In this document: one piece after another, positions 35,297-47,870 of the stretch
How positions within the stretch are numbered: position 1 is the stretch's first letter
Layout of the letters: every line of letters begins with the position of its first letter
Origin: Culex pipiens pallens
Lineage: Eukaryota > Arthropoda > Insecta > Diptera > Culicidae
Assembly (NCBI RefSeq): GCF_016801865.2
Contig: NC_068938.1
Span: 22,688,873-22,752,872, forward strand
Length of the DNA: 64,000 bases
Direction: 5' to 3'
Translations under genes and position numbers: made by a program
The notes under the pieces: model-generated
Database searches by the model: none
The model's input: the letters and a program-made list of their open reading frames with translations, nothing else
Told to the model about the DNA's origin: nothing

Positions 35297-35704
35297 TGTG
35301 GCAGTGCGTGGCCGAATGGTTACGCTGTCCGCTTTGTAAGCGGATGATTCTGGGTTCGATTCCCATCTGCTGCAACCTTCCATCGGATGAGGAAGTAAAA
35401 TGTCGGTCCCGGCCTTGGATGTTAGGCCATTAAGTCATTCCAGGTGTAGGAGTCGTCTCCATGCCATAAGTACAAACAACACACCAAACCAAGCCTACTC
35501 CGGTGGAATCGCTGGCGGCGGTTGGACTCGCAATCCAAAGGTCGTCAGTTCAAACACTGCGGTGGAAGGTTCCTTGGAGTAAAAAGAGGTTTGGGTGCTC
35601 TCCCCATTCAAGCCTTCGGACTCCTAGGTTCGAGCAGAAACTTGCAATAGAGACCACAAAAGACCCGGGGGTCGTTAATGTGGATGGTTTGATTTTTTGA
35701 TTTG
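35297..35704 (+). mobile_element. SINE with two tRNA-like units
   Basis: The first tRNA-like unit (35301-35374) has a GTGGCCGAATGGT A box, a CCGCTTTGTAAGCGG anticodon arm and a GGGTTCGATTCC B box; six of seven acceptor pairs form, allowing G-T. A second, more decayed unit (35502-35567) has TTGGACTCGCAATCCAA as anticodon arm and AGTTCAAACAC as B-box relic. A tRNA-unrelated tail ends in TTTGAT-type repeats. The exact 11-bp repeat ATGTTTTGATA flanks it (35286-35296, 35705-35715). A shortened relative lies at 8290-8540. Two tRNA-like units in one SINE is an arrangement known from the Culex Twin family; identity with Twin is not claimed. Confidence 0.8.
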
Positions 35705-35715
35705 ATGTTTTGATA

Positions 35716-37820
35716 GTATAAAATGCTCAAATTAGGTTGAGCTCGGTGAAAGAAGGTTTTTTCGACTTGGTTCTCTTTTGTGAATCCCAGAGTTTTTTTT
35801 TTTTGAAAAAATTAGTGATCATTGGAATTTGTTTAGAATCATGACAAGTGAGACAGTGAAGCTGAGTTTAAATCAGAAGGTTTGTTGATTTACTTTTTTC
35901 TAATTTAAATAATCAGGATATAACTCCTGCCAACAATTAGTCTACAGACACACACATGTACATTATTAATTCACGGATAATCATGCAAAGTTTGGGTTAT
36001 GAACTTTTCCAACTGAATTATTCATTATTTTTATTTTATGACAGTCCAATTTTCAATAAAAATATAAGTTAACTTGATCCAAAAAACAAAAATCGAAAAC
36101 TAACCTCACAAATGCCAATACCCTCGCCGACAGAAACGGTACAAATTCGATTTCCACGCACACACACACAATTTCAATTTGGAAAATCACTTCGATATAG
36201 GGAAGCTTTCAGTCCATGGAAACACCCACAAATGTGTCGAATCTAATTTAGCAACATTCCACCCTGAGTTGGGTGTCTCCATGTATGTGGTATTAGGGGG
36301 TTGAAATCCCACCAGGCTTTAAACTTTGAGTGGGTCTTTCTCAGCAAGGACGGTATGGGGGTTTGACTTTGAACAAACTTTTCCGAACTTGTCGCCATCG
36401 ACACCGTCTGAAGTCAATTCCGGTGAATAAAATATTGCCTCGTTAATTCTTCTAATCAACCCTCATTATACACTCCCTCTCCCCCACCCCCTCGCACGAT
36501 GTCTCACACCTGTTGAGAGGTGAATTAATCAGTACCGTTAAATCTCATAAATGCAAATTGATAACGAAATTAGAAAAGCTTTTACGCGAGGTGCTTCGAC
36601 ACAACGAGGGATCCTTCCCCCTCCCCTCAAAAAAAAGCTCGACACCATCCGAGTTGAAGATCTTTTAATTAGGTCTGGGGGTGTTGCTTTTTTCCTCGTT
36701 CTCTGTTCTGGCTTGCTTTCAACGGGGTTTGGCGGCAATGACAACGGAAACATGAAGGAAAAACGCCGTTGTTCTCACCCAAAGTGTACGAAAAAGTTTT
36801 TCCATTCTGGCAACGAGATGTACCGTTAAATTAGCCGCCTGGAGGGGTAAATAAGGCGAGATTTTTTCCGAGAAACTTGGGTCTTCTTGGCGGAGAGCGC
36901 TGACAGTGGAATCGGTTTAATGAGATTGGCAATATCTTTGAGACGGTCCTGAAAGACTAACGAATTATTAGTTATGGAACAAACTTTCAGATTTTTAGAC
37001 AAAAGAACATTGTGATTCATGCTGAAAAATTAAAAAAAAAATCTGAATGTCAGTATATCTTATCAAAGTAACTAATTCTTGATTATAATTCTTTTTTCTC
37101 CCTAATTTTCACTTGCAGATTTCTACCCATCCTGAGCCACAATTCGTCGACCATGGGATTAGAAAGCACAATTTTCCAGTGTGCTTGGCGTGGTTAGCCC
37201 ATTCGTTTCCAGAGGGGCAATGTGCTAAACCTTGCCCATGATCTACGATAACGGAGGGTTATAAAGACACGAGGGAATATCCGGGGGCCTGTCGGATGTT
37301 GTTGTTGTTGTTACTAGTTGGAGGCTGATCTGTGTGGTGCCAAGTGCGAATACCGGATGGCAGAGCCAGCATCCATTATCATCGTCAGCGGCAACGACAT
37401 CAGTGACACCCATCACCACCCACAATTGCAAACAAAAATGGCATACCGGCAAGATAAGGGGGGTTATTTCTTGATATCTTGTCTTTTAGGAGAACTGGGG
37501 TTTTTCGGAACTTATTGATAAAAATAATTCCAAAATATCTTAAAAAATATGTTTTTAAATCAATTTTCTTTTTAAAAAAATAATACATTTATAGATTTGG
37601 TGCAAAATGGAACCCGTATTAAAGTGACATAAAAGTGTGTGCCGTATTCCAAAGTGTTTCCCACTAAGCTCAAAAGTGTTCCTCGTCGTACCATTAGTCT
37701 AGTCTCAATGGTGACTCCAAGTTGTCCTAATCGACGCTAGTGTTAGTCTTACTAGAGAAATCAAAATCTAGCACAAAATCATCACACAAACAAGTCTCCC
37801 CCTTCCACAACCAAACAAAA
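35716..37820 (+). promoter_or_regulatory. upstream region and presumed 5' leader of Ac3
   Basis: No coding exon is seen before the Ac3 start. From about 37590 to 37820 the sequence is plausible 5' leader. It contains two short upstream ORFs: ATG at 37607 (6 codons then TGA) and ATG at 37708 (10 codons then TAG), both out of frame with Ac3. A possible splice acceptor (CACTTGCAG) near 37120 could end a 5' UTR intron. The transcription start was not located. Confidence 0.4.
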
Positions 37821-38034
37821 ATGGATAAAAGCATAGTGCCGGCGGACGGAAACCCGGCGGCCAGCAACCTGCCCACGTCGACGGTGCTCCTGCCGGACGA
37901 TGTGCTCGAGAAGCTGTACCAGAGCTACGCCCTCAAACAGAAACGGGTCGCCTTCGGGTGCTATCTGGCCGCGTCGATACTGTTCGACGTGTGGGCCATC
38001 CTGGTGCCCCAGGGCCAGGGCTGGGAGAGCATAG
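37821..38034 (+). CDS. Ac3: adenylate cyclase type III-like, coding exon 1
   Basis: Encodes residues 1-71 plus one base (phase 1) of a membrane adenylate cyclase, which makes cAMP from ATP. ATG 37821 is the first in-frame ATG and has the insect-style context ACAAAATGG. An in-frame TAA at 37728 lies upstream. The polar N terminus leads to DVLEKLYQSYALKQKR, comparable with the pre-membrane segment of type III cyclases, and then TM1 (residues ~43-61). The exon ends at 38034 before GTGAGT. Assignment to the Ac3 type rests on this exon together with the FLEAKQGLEVKM and MSRHENV segments in exons 4-5. Codon use is GC-rich compared with the flanks, as expected for a conserved exon. Confidence 0.88.
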
Positions 38035-40289
38035 GTGAGTGTCAGGCTGTCTTACTGTCGTTCTTTTATATTTTTTTTCTGTATTTTGTTAAAATGTTGC
38101 ACAATTTCCCTTAATATATCGATTTAGAGTTCATAATGGCGTGTGACTCACAATTTGTTTGATTTTTCCTTTTTCAAGATGTCGTTTTTTTCAAATTACC
38201 TGTGCATTATTTTGAATGATTATCAAAACAAATAAGAAAAAACATTTTTTCCAATCTCATATTGGCCTTGCGAAATTTTGATAAAGATAATTTTTAGCCT
38301 GTTTTTTTTAATGTGCCATTGCTGTTTCTATATTTTAATATATTGATGGTTCAGGAAACTCTATACCCTTTTTTCTTTGAGATTGTTGATCCAGTTTTTG
38401 CTTCCTGAGAAATTGAGTTTGTGCTTATAGTGCTACCAATTTAAGGTGAAGCTGGAAATCACCTTCGATGAAAATTCATCATCAGTCGAAAATGCTTTGT
38501 ATTAAGTTCAATTTTACGAATCTCTGCACCAAAATGCATCAGCATTTGCCGTTTGAATCCTTCTTCAAGGCACTGAAGATATTTTTGATCTAAATCAAAT
38601 TTATCTAAAAAATTATTTAACTTTGTGAATCAATCATTGACCTTTTGTTTAACAATCATTGATTAATGATGATTTTAATAACTGTACAAGAGAGAGAAAA
38701 ATCGTTACCACACAATATCGACACGTGTAGGGTACTGTTCCAAACAACTTGTAGAAGGAATTTTGTGAAAATATTGTAAACTAAGCAAATTTCAAATCGA
38801 ACGCAAAATCATGGCGATGATGAAAGTCATCTTAATCCTCATTTGAAATATACTTCATTTTAGTACCGTCAACTGAGACGGAGTTGTGAGAGCACAGCTT
38901 CAAATTTATAAACTAGAGTACCGTAAACTGGGGTCAATCGATACACGTGGGACGGATTGGGACAGCACTTTCAACCATGTTGTTACTTTGCACATTTTTT
39001 AATAATGTGCACTTTTTTAAGCTAAAGGCTTTTAAAACAGAAATTCAAAAATACTTTTCGAAAGAGATATAGTCCTGCAAAAATATTATCGGATTGCTGA
39101 TTGCTGAAATACAGCCTAATTTTTCTTAAAAAAAAACTTGTGCTAAATGAGATTTTTAATGTTAAAAAACGCCACCTTATGGGAAATATATCCCAGTGTT
39201 TTAGCTCAATTTAAAGGTAACCCTTGATTTTAATGTTTCGAATTTATTTTCATGAAAAAGAGCAGATAATCTAATTAATAATTTATTTTTAAAATAGCAA
39301 ATTGGATGACACTGAGAAAATCTATTTATTATCATAATTTCAAATCAAGGCTCTATCGTAACAACTAGCAGTTGATAAAATAACTTGAAGCGAATTTTCC
39401 AAGCAAATTTTCAAAAGTGCAGAAAAATACTGATCAAATTTGATTTTTAATTTAAATGATTTTTAAAAATTTGTTTGACATGAAATATTGTGAAATAACG
39501 ATTTGTCAAGATCATTTTTCTTCATAATTCATATCTCCAGTACCAAATTTAGCACCATCCTAAACTCTAGAATAAAAGATGTACTTTTTCGTCAATTAGT
39601 AAAGTAAAAATTTAACTAGTAAGGTAAAAAATAAGATTAAAAATTGGATTGTTTTTCCGTTTGCCTATTTTTCTTAAATGTTCTAATCATTACTTACAGC
39701 TTTGTCAAAGACGCCAAATCGAACAGAAAATGTCTTTTCAAATATTCACATGCCCATTTTGCATGACCAACCTGAAAAATGGTATGAAGTCTTGAACGAA
39801 AAAAAAACTAATGATGCAAAATGGCTGCTGTTGACATAGGAAATTCATGGTCAAAGTTTCGTCCGAATCAACAAATATATAATTAAAATGAATTAATAAA
39901 AATGTGAAATTCTGGGGAATTCTTCATAAAACAAATCAGAAATGTGTGTTCCTTCAGCTGTTACGTCAAATAATATATAAATAAGAGTAAAGCAAAGTTT
40001 TCTTTAACTTGCATTATTGAAGGCCTGCCAAACGTCCGGCCCGTGAAGCCGTTTCATCCGGCCCGCGACAGCTTTTCAAAATAGTTCTATGACCGGCCCT
40101 TGAGGCTGTTCATGGAATATTAAATTAATAAATTGATTGCTTGAATTTAAAAAAATAGATTGAGATCAAATTTTAACATATATTATAACAACATTCTTCA
40201 TTTTTGAATTTAATTCTTATAATTTCTAATTTGATATTTTTAAACTTTTGAGTTGAAAAATATCAATAATGCTGACAAAGTCTTTTTTT

Positions 40290-43200
40290 AAATAAAAACT
40301 AACTTAATCCACCTATGTGGTTGGAGCCTTCCTCACAACAATGGCTGTACACAAGTTTCATCTATTTTTTAGATCCGGCTTCCAAAAAGTACATCAATAT
40401 CACTTAAGTGGCCATATCTCGAGACAGGGTTGCCAGATCTTCAATGTTTTAGACTCGTTGGAAAGGTATTTTGATAACCTAACCAACAATGGGTCGGATG
40501 ATGGACCCGGACATAGTTTACATACATTTAAGTGAGATCCGGCTTCCAAAAAGTACATCGATATCACTTAAGTGGCCATATCTCGAGACAGGGTTGCCAG
40601 ATCTTCAATGTTTTAGACTCGTTGGAAAGGTATTTTGATAACCTAACCAACAATGGGTCGGATGATGGACCCGGACATAGTTTACATACATTTAAGTGAG
40701 ATCCGGCTTCAAAAAAGTACATCAATATCACTTAAGGGGCCATATCTCGAGACAGGGTTGCCAGATCTTCAATGTTATAGACTCGTTGGAAAGGTATTTT
40801 GATAATTTAACCAACGATGAATCGGATGATGGACCCGGACATAGTTTACATACATTTAAGTGAGATCCGGCTTCAAAAAAGTATATCAATATCACTTAAG
40901 TGGCCATATCTCGAGACAGGGTGGCCAGATCTTCAATGTTTTAGACTCGTTGGAAAGGTCTTTTGATAAACTAACCAACAATGGGTCGGATGATGGACCC
41001 GGACATAGTTTACATACATTTAAGTGAGATCCGGCTTCAAAAAAGTACATCGATATCACTTAAGTGGCCATATCTCGAGACAGGGTTGCCAGATCTTCAA
41101 TGTTTTAGACTCTTTGGAAAGGTATTTTGATAACCTAACCAACAATGGGTCGGATGATGGACCCGGACATAGTTTACATACATTTAAGTGAGATCCGGCT
41201 TCAAAAAAGTATATCAATATCACTTAAGTGGCCATATCTCGAGACAGGGTGGCTTCAATGTTTTAGACTCGTTGGAAAGGTCTTTTGATAAACTAACCAA
41301 CAATGGGTCGGATGATGGACCCGGACATAGTTTACATACATTTAAGTGAGATCCGGCTTCAAAAAAGTACATCGATATCACTTAAGTGGCCATATCTCGA
41401 GACAGGGTTGCCAGATCTTCAATGTTTTAGACTCTTTGGAAAGGTATTTTGATAACCTAACCAACAATGGGTCGGATGATGGACCCGGACATAGTTTACA
41501 TACATTTAAGTGAGATCCGGCTTCAAAAAAGTACATCAATATCACTTAAGGGGCCATATCTCGAGACAGGGTTGCAAGATCTTCAATGTTTTAGACTCAT
41601 TGGAAAGGTCTTTTGATAATCTAACCAACGATGGGTCAGATGATGGACTCGGACATAGTTTACATACATTTAAGTGAGATCCGGCTTCAAAAAAGTACAT
41701 CGATATCACTTAAGTGGCCATATCTCGAGACAGGGTTGCCAGATCTTCAATGTTTTAGACTCTTTGGAAAGGTATTTTGATAACCTAACCAACAATGGGT
41801 CGGATGATGGACCCGGACATAGTTTACATACATTTAAGTGAGATCCGGCTTCAAAAAAGTACATCAATATCACTTAAGGGGCCATATCTCGAGACAGGGT
41901 TGCCAGATCTTCAATGTTTTAGACTCATTGGAAAGGTCTTTTGATAATCTAACCAACGATGGGTCAGATGATGGACCCGGACATAGTTTACATACATTTA
42001 AGTGAGATCCGGCTTCAAAAAAGTACATCGATATCACTTAAGTGGCCATATCTCGAGACAGGGTTGCCAGATCTTCAATGTTTTAGACTCTTTGGAAAGG
42101 TATTTTGATAACCTAACCAACAATGGGTCGGATGATGGACCCGGACATAGTTTACATACATTTAAGTGAGATCCGGCTTCAAAAAAGTACATCAATATCA
42201 CTTAAGGGGCCATATCTCGAGACAGGGTTGCAAGATCTTCAATGTTTTAGACTCATTGGAAAGGTCTTTTGATAATCTAACCAACGATGGGTCAGATGAT
42301 GGACTCGGACATAGTTTACATACATTTAAGTGAGATCCGGCTTCAAAAAAGTACATCGATATCACTTAAGTGGCCATATCTCGAGACAGGGTTGCCAGAT
42401 CTTCAATGTTTTAGACTCTTTGGAAAGGTATTTTGATAACCTAACCAACAATGGGTCGGATGATGGACCCGGACATAGTTTACATACATTTAAGTGAGAT
42501 CCGGCTTCAAAAAAGTACATCAATATCACTTAAGGGGCCATATCTCGAGACAGGGTTGCAAGATCTTCAATGTTTTAGACTCATTGGAAAGGTCTTTTGA
42601 TAATCTAACCAACGATGGGTCAGATGATGGACCCGGACATAGTTTACATACATTTAAGTGAGATCCGGCTTCAAAAAAGTACATCGATATCACTTAAGTG
42701 GCCATATCTCGAGACAGGGTTGCCAGATCTTCAATGTTTTAGACTCTTTGGAAAGGTATTTTGATAACCTAACCAACAATGGGTCGGATGATGGACCCGG
42801 ACATAGTTTACATACATTTAAGTGAGATCCGGCTTCAAAAAAGTACATCGATATCACTTAAGTGGCCATATCTCGAGACAGGGTTGCAAGATCTTCAATG
42901 TTTTAGACTCATTGGAAAGGTCTTTTGATAGTCTAACCAACGATGGGTCGGATGATGGACCCGGACATAGTTTACATACATTTAAGTGAGATCCGGCTTC
43001 AAAAAAGTACATCAATATCACTTAAGGGGCCATATCTCGAGACAGGGTTGCCAGATCTTCAATGTTTTAGGCTCGTTGGAAAGGTCTTTTGATAACCTAA
43101 CCAACGATGGGTCGGATGATGGATTCGGACATAGTTTACATATAGTTAAGTGAGATCCAAATATATGTGAAAACACATTTTTATACATAACTTTTGAACT

Positions 43201-43508
43201 ACTTATCGAAACTTCAATCTGTATAAAACTCGATCTATGGGACCCTAAACCAAGTCGAATGCAACAAGTTCGGGTCAAATCGGTTCAGCCAGTGCCGAGA
43301 AACATGAGCTAGTTTGTTGGTCACATACATACATACACACACACATACACACACACATACACACACACATACACACACACATACACACATACATTTGTTC
43401 AGTTTTCGATTCTGAGTCGATATGTATACATGAAGGTGGGCCTACGACGTTTTTATACGAAGTTCATTTTTAGAGCAGGATTATAGCCTTACCTCAGTGA
43501 GGAAGGCA
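40290..43508 (+). mobile_element. 164-bp-array repeat element, copy 1
   Basis: One end is AACTAACTTAATCCACC followed by TATGTGGTTGGAGCCTTCC. The other is CCTTACCTCAGTGAGGAAGG followed by C. The ends share the inverted word GCCTTCCTCAC. Between them are the 164-bp array, a conserved ~170-bp segment (43154-43320) and a (CACACATA)n-type microsatellite. Two further copies in opposite orientation lie at 48426-51775 and 57236-59463. Class unknown; no protein-coding capacity. Confidence 0.8.
40372..43153 (+). repeat. 17-unit tandem array of a 164-bp repeat
   Basis: The word GATCCGGCTTC recurs at 40372, 40536, 40700, 40864, 41028, 41192, 41350 (one 6-bp deletion), 41514, 41678, 41842 and so on to 42990. 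From about 41350 two unit types alternate. One has CATCGATATC, GACTCTTTGG and AACAATGGGTCGG. The other has CATCAATATC, GACTCATTGG and AACGATGGGTCAG. This gives a 328-bp higher-order period. Confidence 0.95.
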
Positions 43509-44186
43509 AAAAGCGTAAAAATGTAAATTAATCATACTGATCGCTGCAAATATATTGAAAATATCAAAAAAATGAATCTCGTTGGATAAATGTACGACTC
43601 GTGCTGAAAAAATCCTCTTTTTGCAACTTGTTGCATAAACTACTATTTTTGTAAAGGATATTCGAATCCAAATTTCGTTTGAATAAATTTTATCATGTCT
43701 TATTTTTTTGCAACGACCATTGAAATTTGAATAATCATTACAATCGTCAAATACAATAACTATACAATTTCAAACAAACGAAAATTAAAATAAGTGAAAT
43801 AAACACATTTTGAAAGTTGTCTTTGTTTTTAATTCCTAAATTTACATTAAAAGTACCCAATCATAAAAAAATACTGTTACTTTTTCAACTTTTATCAAAT
43901 ACTAGATCCGGCCCGCCACTGTTTTAGAAAAATCAGAACTAGCCCGCAGGGCCAAAAGGTTGGGCACCCCTGCATTATTGCTTAGCATAAGTGATAAAAA
44001 TAGACAAGCATCAACTTCGTTTTCATTGTTTTTTTTTCCAAAGTTATTAAATTTATTTTATATCTTGAAAAAAAAAAAATACATGCATAGTCGATTTTTT
44101 TCAATTTCTGCATTTTCCAGGATGATTTTTTTTTTGACGGTATACATTCGTTAAACTTTTGCTTGATTCATTCCTCCATTCCACAG

Positions 44187-44358
44187 TGGTAACGAGCGTG
44201 TTCCTAACCCTGAACGTCACGCTGGCGGCGATACTGCGCTTCTGCGGCAAGAGCCGCTTCCGGGGCTTCATCTGGGAGGTGGCTCCGCACGCGGCCTGGC
44301 TGCTCGCCATCAAACAGCTCTTCCTGCAGCTGTTCCTCAAAGGATCCGTCACGCCGAG
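44187..44358 (+). CDS. Ac3: adenylate cyclase type III-like, coding exon 2
   Basis: Encodes residues 72-128 plus two bases of 129 (enters phase 1, leaves phase 2). Acceptor CCATTCCACAG and donor GTGAGT are good. It holds TM2 (residues ~72-88, VVTSVFLTLNVTLAAIL) and TM3 (~99-122), separated by a short basic loop (RFCGKSRFRG). The split codons join as GTG (Val72) and AGG (Arg129). The protein acts in the plasma membrane, where this six-helix block anchors the first catalytic domain. The exon is isolated between two long, transposon-filled introns. Confidence 0.88.
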
Positions 44359-45940
44359 GTGAGTTTGTTTTGCCGGGGTCTTTTCTTTTTTTCACGGGTT
44401 TCCTTCTTTTTGGCTTTTTTTTATGTCATTGCCAACTCTGTAAGCGACCCGATAAGATACATGTTTACCGACCAGCTCTGAGGATTTCCTTTTTATTCTG
44501 GAGGTTTTCTTTTGGAAAACACTTTTGATTAAGCCCGATGAGCAAGAAAAACGGGTTTTCTTGCGGACCGATACGAATGGATGTGAACACGGTGAATGGA
44601 ACCGAATAACATCCATTCGGACATCAATTCAGATAAACTGGCGACATTTTTTCCTCAGTTCTCTTTACTAGTGATTTAGATTGGAACGGAATTGTTAACA
44701 TTTATAGAAGTTGATAGCTTTTTTGTTTTTATCGAAAGTAAACATTTCAACAAAGTGGACAGTTCTTTAAAATTGATCTTAAATATTTCTTATTTTACCC
44801 TGAGTAATTTCCGCAATTCCCCCTTTGCATGGAAGCTTTCCTTCACGCTCCAGCACCCGAAAATCATCTCTGACATTTTATCTCGCACATTCAGCTCATT
44901 TTGCCATCGATTCATTCCAACCGAATTGATTTATGTTGAAGGCCGGAATCGTTCGTTCATTCGTCCCAAAAAAAAGCGAAAGCAACCGGCAGAACCGTGC
45001 TGAACTGGCGGCAGGATCCGTTCCACTTTGAAGTGAAATTCGAATTCGCACTTCGGGATCCATTTCCGTGCCTCGACATCGAGTCGTTGTCGAACCGCTA
45101 ACATGCGGTTTTTCGGCGTGTGACACTCTCAATCCTGGGATAGGGTGGAGGGTTGAAATTTCAGAGCTTTTCCACACCCCCCCTTTTCCCACATTCGATG
45201 TTCGATGTTTCATGGAATTCAACACGCGAAAACGTTTGTGTCGAAATGAATGGGATCTTTGTCTCTGCCTGCATGACATGACATGTGTGGTTATTTTTGG
45301 TATTTTAATGAGTCCGTGTCAATTTCAACACTGCAGGGTGAATGGCATCTGCATCATTTAGGCGGGGTTCATGGATAATGAAGTGAAAACAAGCATAACG
45401 GAATAAATTAATTAGGTGGTAATGAGCCTTTGCGGGAATACGTATGGCCTTGAATTGAGACTGTCAATAACTGTGAAATTGAGATACATTTACACATTGT
45501 CTATTTTGTGATGGAGTGTTTTCTTTATGAGCAAAAGCTATTAGAATAAAACTGAAAATTATTATCAATCATCTGAAGCGACGTTCGATTAATTAGCTAG
45601 CTGCAGCCAATTCCAATATCAACGTTGTGAAATGGAAAAGCATATTTAGCCTACAAACCAACCAGGTCCTGAAGTAGAAAATTGGATCTGAGATTTCTAA
45701 TGTCCAATAAACAAAGGTCGGAAGGACAAAATGACGAAACAAATTCTTTCTTGGTTTTATTGATCACAATGTCTGCGAATATTTCTGTTAAAACCTTTTA
45801 AAGGATTGCTCATGCTTTAAAGAATAACTTGACATAAAAATAAAATTTTAATTTCAGAATAATTTGAATGAAAAAAAAACTCTGAATTTTTTTTTACGAA
45901 TCGGTCTTTTCTATAAGCGGTTACATACATGTAGCAAATG

Positions 45941-47870
45941 AGCAGTTCTCTACGGAATCGGTTTTTTTTCCTTTAATTTTAATTTTTGTATTTTTTAATC
46001 CGGCTGAACCTTTTTTGGTGCCTTCGGTATGCCCAAAGAAGCCATTTTGCATCATTAGTTTGTCCATATAATTTTCCATACAAATTTGGCAGCTGTTCAT
46101 ACAAAAATGATATGTGAAAATTCAAAAATCTGTATCTTTTGAAGGAATTTTTTGATCGAGTTGGTGTCTTCGGCAAAATTGTAGGTATGGATATGGACTA
46201 CACTGAAAAAAACTGCTACACGGTAAAAAAATTTTTGGTGATTTTTAATTTAACTTTTTGCCACTAAAACTTGATTTGCAAAAAAACACTATTTTTAATT
46301 TTTTCTATTTTTTGGTATGTTTTAGAGGACATAAAATGCCAACTTTTCAGAAATTTCCAGAATGGGCAAAAAATCTTTGACCGAGTTATGATTTTTTGAA
46401 TCAATACTGATTTTTTCAAAAAATCGAAATATCGGTCGCAAACATTTTTCAACTTCATTTTTCGATGTAAAATCGAATTTGCAATCAAAAAGTACTCTAG
46501 TGAATTTTTGATAAAGTGCACCGTTTTCAAGTTATAGCCATTTTTAGGTAACTTTTTTGAAAATTGTCGCAGTTTTTCATTTTTTATAATTAGTGCCCAT
46601 GTTTGCCCACCTTTGAAAAATTTTTTTTTGAAAAGCTGAGAAAATTCTCTATATTTTGCTTTATTGAACTTTGTTGATGCGACCCATAGTTGCTGAGATA
46701 TTGCTATGCAAAGGCTAAAAAACAGGAAAATTGATGTTTTCTTAGTCTCACCCAAACAACCCAACATTTTCTAATGTCGATATCTCAGCAACTATAGGTC
46801 CGATTTACAATGTTAAAACATGAAACATTCGTGAAATTTTCCGATCTTTTCGAAAAAAATATTTTCAAAAATTTAAAATCAAGACTAACATTTCAAATGG
46901 GCGTAATATTGAATGTTTGGCCCGTTTAAAATGTTAGTCTTGATTTTAAATTTTTGAAAATATTTTTTTCGAAAAGATCGGAAAATTTCACGAATGTTTC
47001 ATGTTTTAACATTGTAAATCGGACCTATAGTTGCTGAGATATCGACATTAGAAAATGGTGGGTTGTTTGGGTGAGACTTAGAAAACATCAATTTTCCTGT
47101 TTTTTAGCCTTTGCATAGCAATATCTCAGCAACTATGGGTCGCATCAACAAAGTTCAATAAAGCAAAATATAGAGAATTTTCTCAGCTTTTCAAAAATAT
47201 TTTTTTCAAAGGTGGGCAAACATGGGCACTAATTATAAAAAATGAAAAACTGCGACTATTTTCAAAAAAGTTACCTAAAAATGGCTATAACTTGAAATCG
47301 ATGCTCTTTATCAAAAAATCACTAAAGTACTTTTTGATTGCAAATTCGATTTTACATCGAAAAATGAAGTTGAAAAATTTTTGCGTCCGATATTTCGATT
47401 TTTTGAAAAAATCAGTATTGATTCAAAAAATCATAACTCGGTCAAAGATTTTTTGCCCATTCTGGAAATTTCTGAAAAGTTGGCATTTTATGTCCTCTAA
47501 AACATATCAAAAAATAAAAAAAATTAAAAATAGTGTTTTTTTGCAAATCAAGTTTTAGTGACAAAAAGTTAAATAAAAAATCACCAAAATTTTTTTTACC
47601 GTGTATCATTTTTTTCAGTGTAGTCCATATCCATACCTACAACTTTGTCGAAGACACCAACTCGATCAAAAAATTCCTTCAAAAGATACAGATTTTTGCA
47701 TTTTCACATATCATTTTTGTATGGACAGCTGCCAAATTTGTATGGAAAATTATATGGACAAACTAATGATGCAAATTGGCTTCTTTGGGCATACCGAAGG
47801 CACCAAAAAAGTTTCAGCCGGATTAAAAAATACAAAAAAAATCGAATGACCGAAAACTCAGAGAATTGCT
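45941..47870. repeat. near-perfect 1.93-kb palindrome (foldback element)
   Basis: The arms 45941-46903 and 46921-47870 are about 95% complementary, separated by a 17-nt loop (TAATATTGAATGTTTGG). The outer ends read AGCA(G/A)TTCTCT. Transcribed as part of the Ac3 pre-mRNA, it would form a long double-stranded hairpin. Open frames of up to 167 codons in the arms are mirrored shadows without domains. A deletion derivative lies at 62986-63765. Confidence 0.93.

Larger units (their letters stand above)
40019..43971. mobile_element. hAT-like element in intron 1, 8-bp duplication
   Basis: GCATTATT occurs directly on both sides (40011-40018 and 43972-43979). The right end, read inward, is AGGGGTGCCCAACCTTTTGG followed by CCCTGCGGGC, a form typical of Charlie-type hAT ends. 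The left end (GGCCTGCCAAACGTCCGGCCCG) is a degraded counterpart. No transposase is left. The 164-bp repeat element at ~40290-43508 is inserted in it. Confidence 0.75.
38035..44186 (+). other. Ac3: Ac3 intron 1
   Basis: A 6152-bp phase-1 intron, GTGAGT to CCACAG. The first 2 kb are AT-rich with nothing recognised. 40019-43971 is a hAT-like element enclosing a satellite array. The last 200 bp lead to a pyrimidine-rich acceptor. Confidence 0.85.

Noticed and set aside
35301..35374. Functional tRNA gene
   Set aside because: The boxes and anticodon arm are good, but it is the 5' head of a SINE with a tail and target duplication, and no terminator follows the unit.
46264..46767. 167-codon open frame inside the large palindrome, with a mirrored 88-codon frame at 47292-47558
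   Set aside because: It lies wholly in the inverted-repeat arm, is Lys/Phe-rich as AT-rich DNA predicts, and has no recognisable domain.
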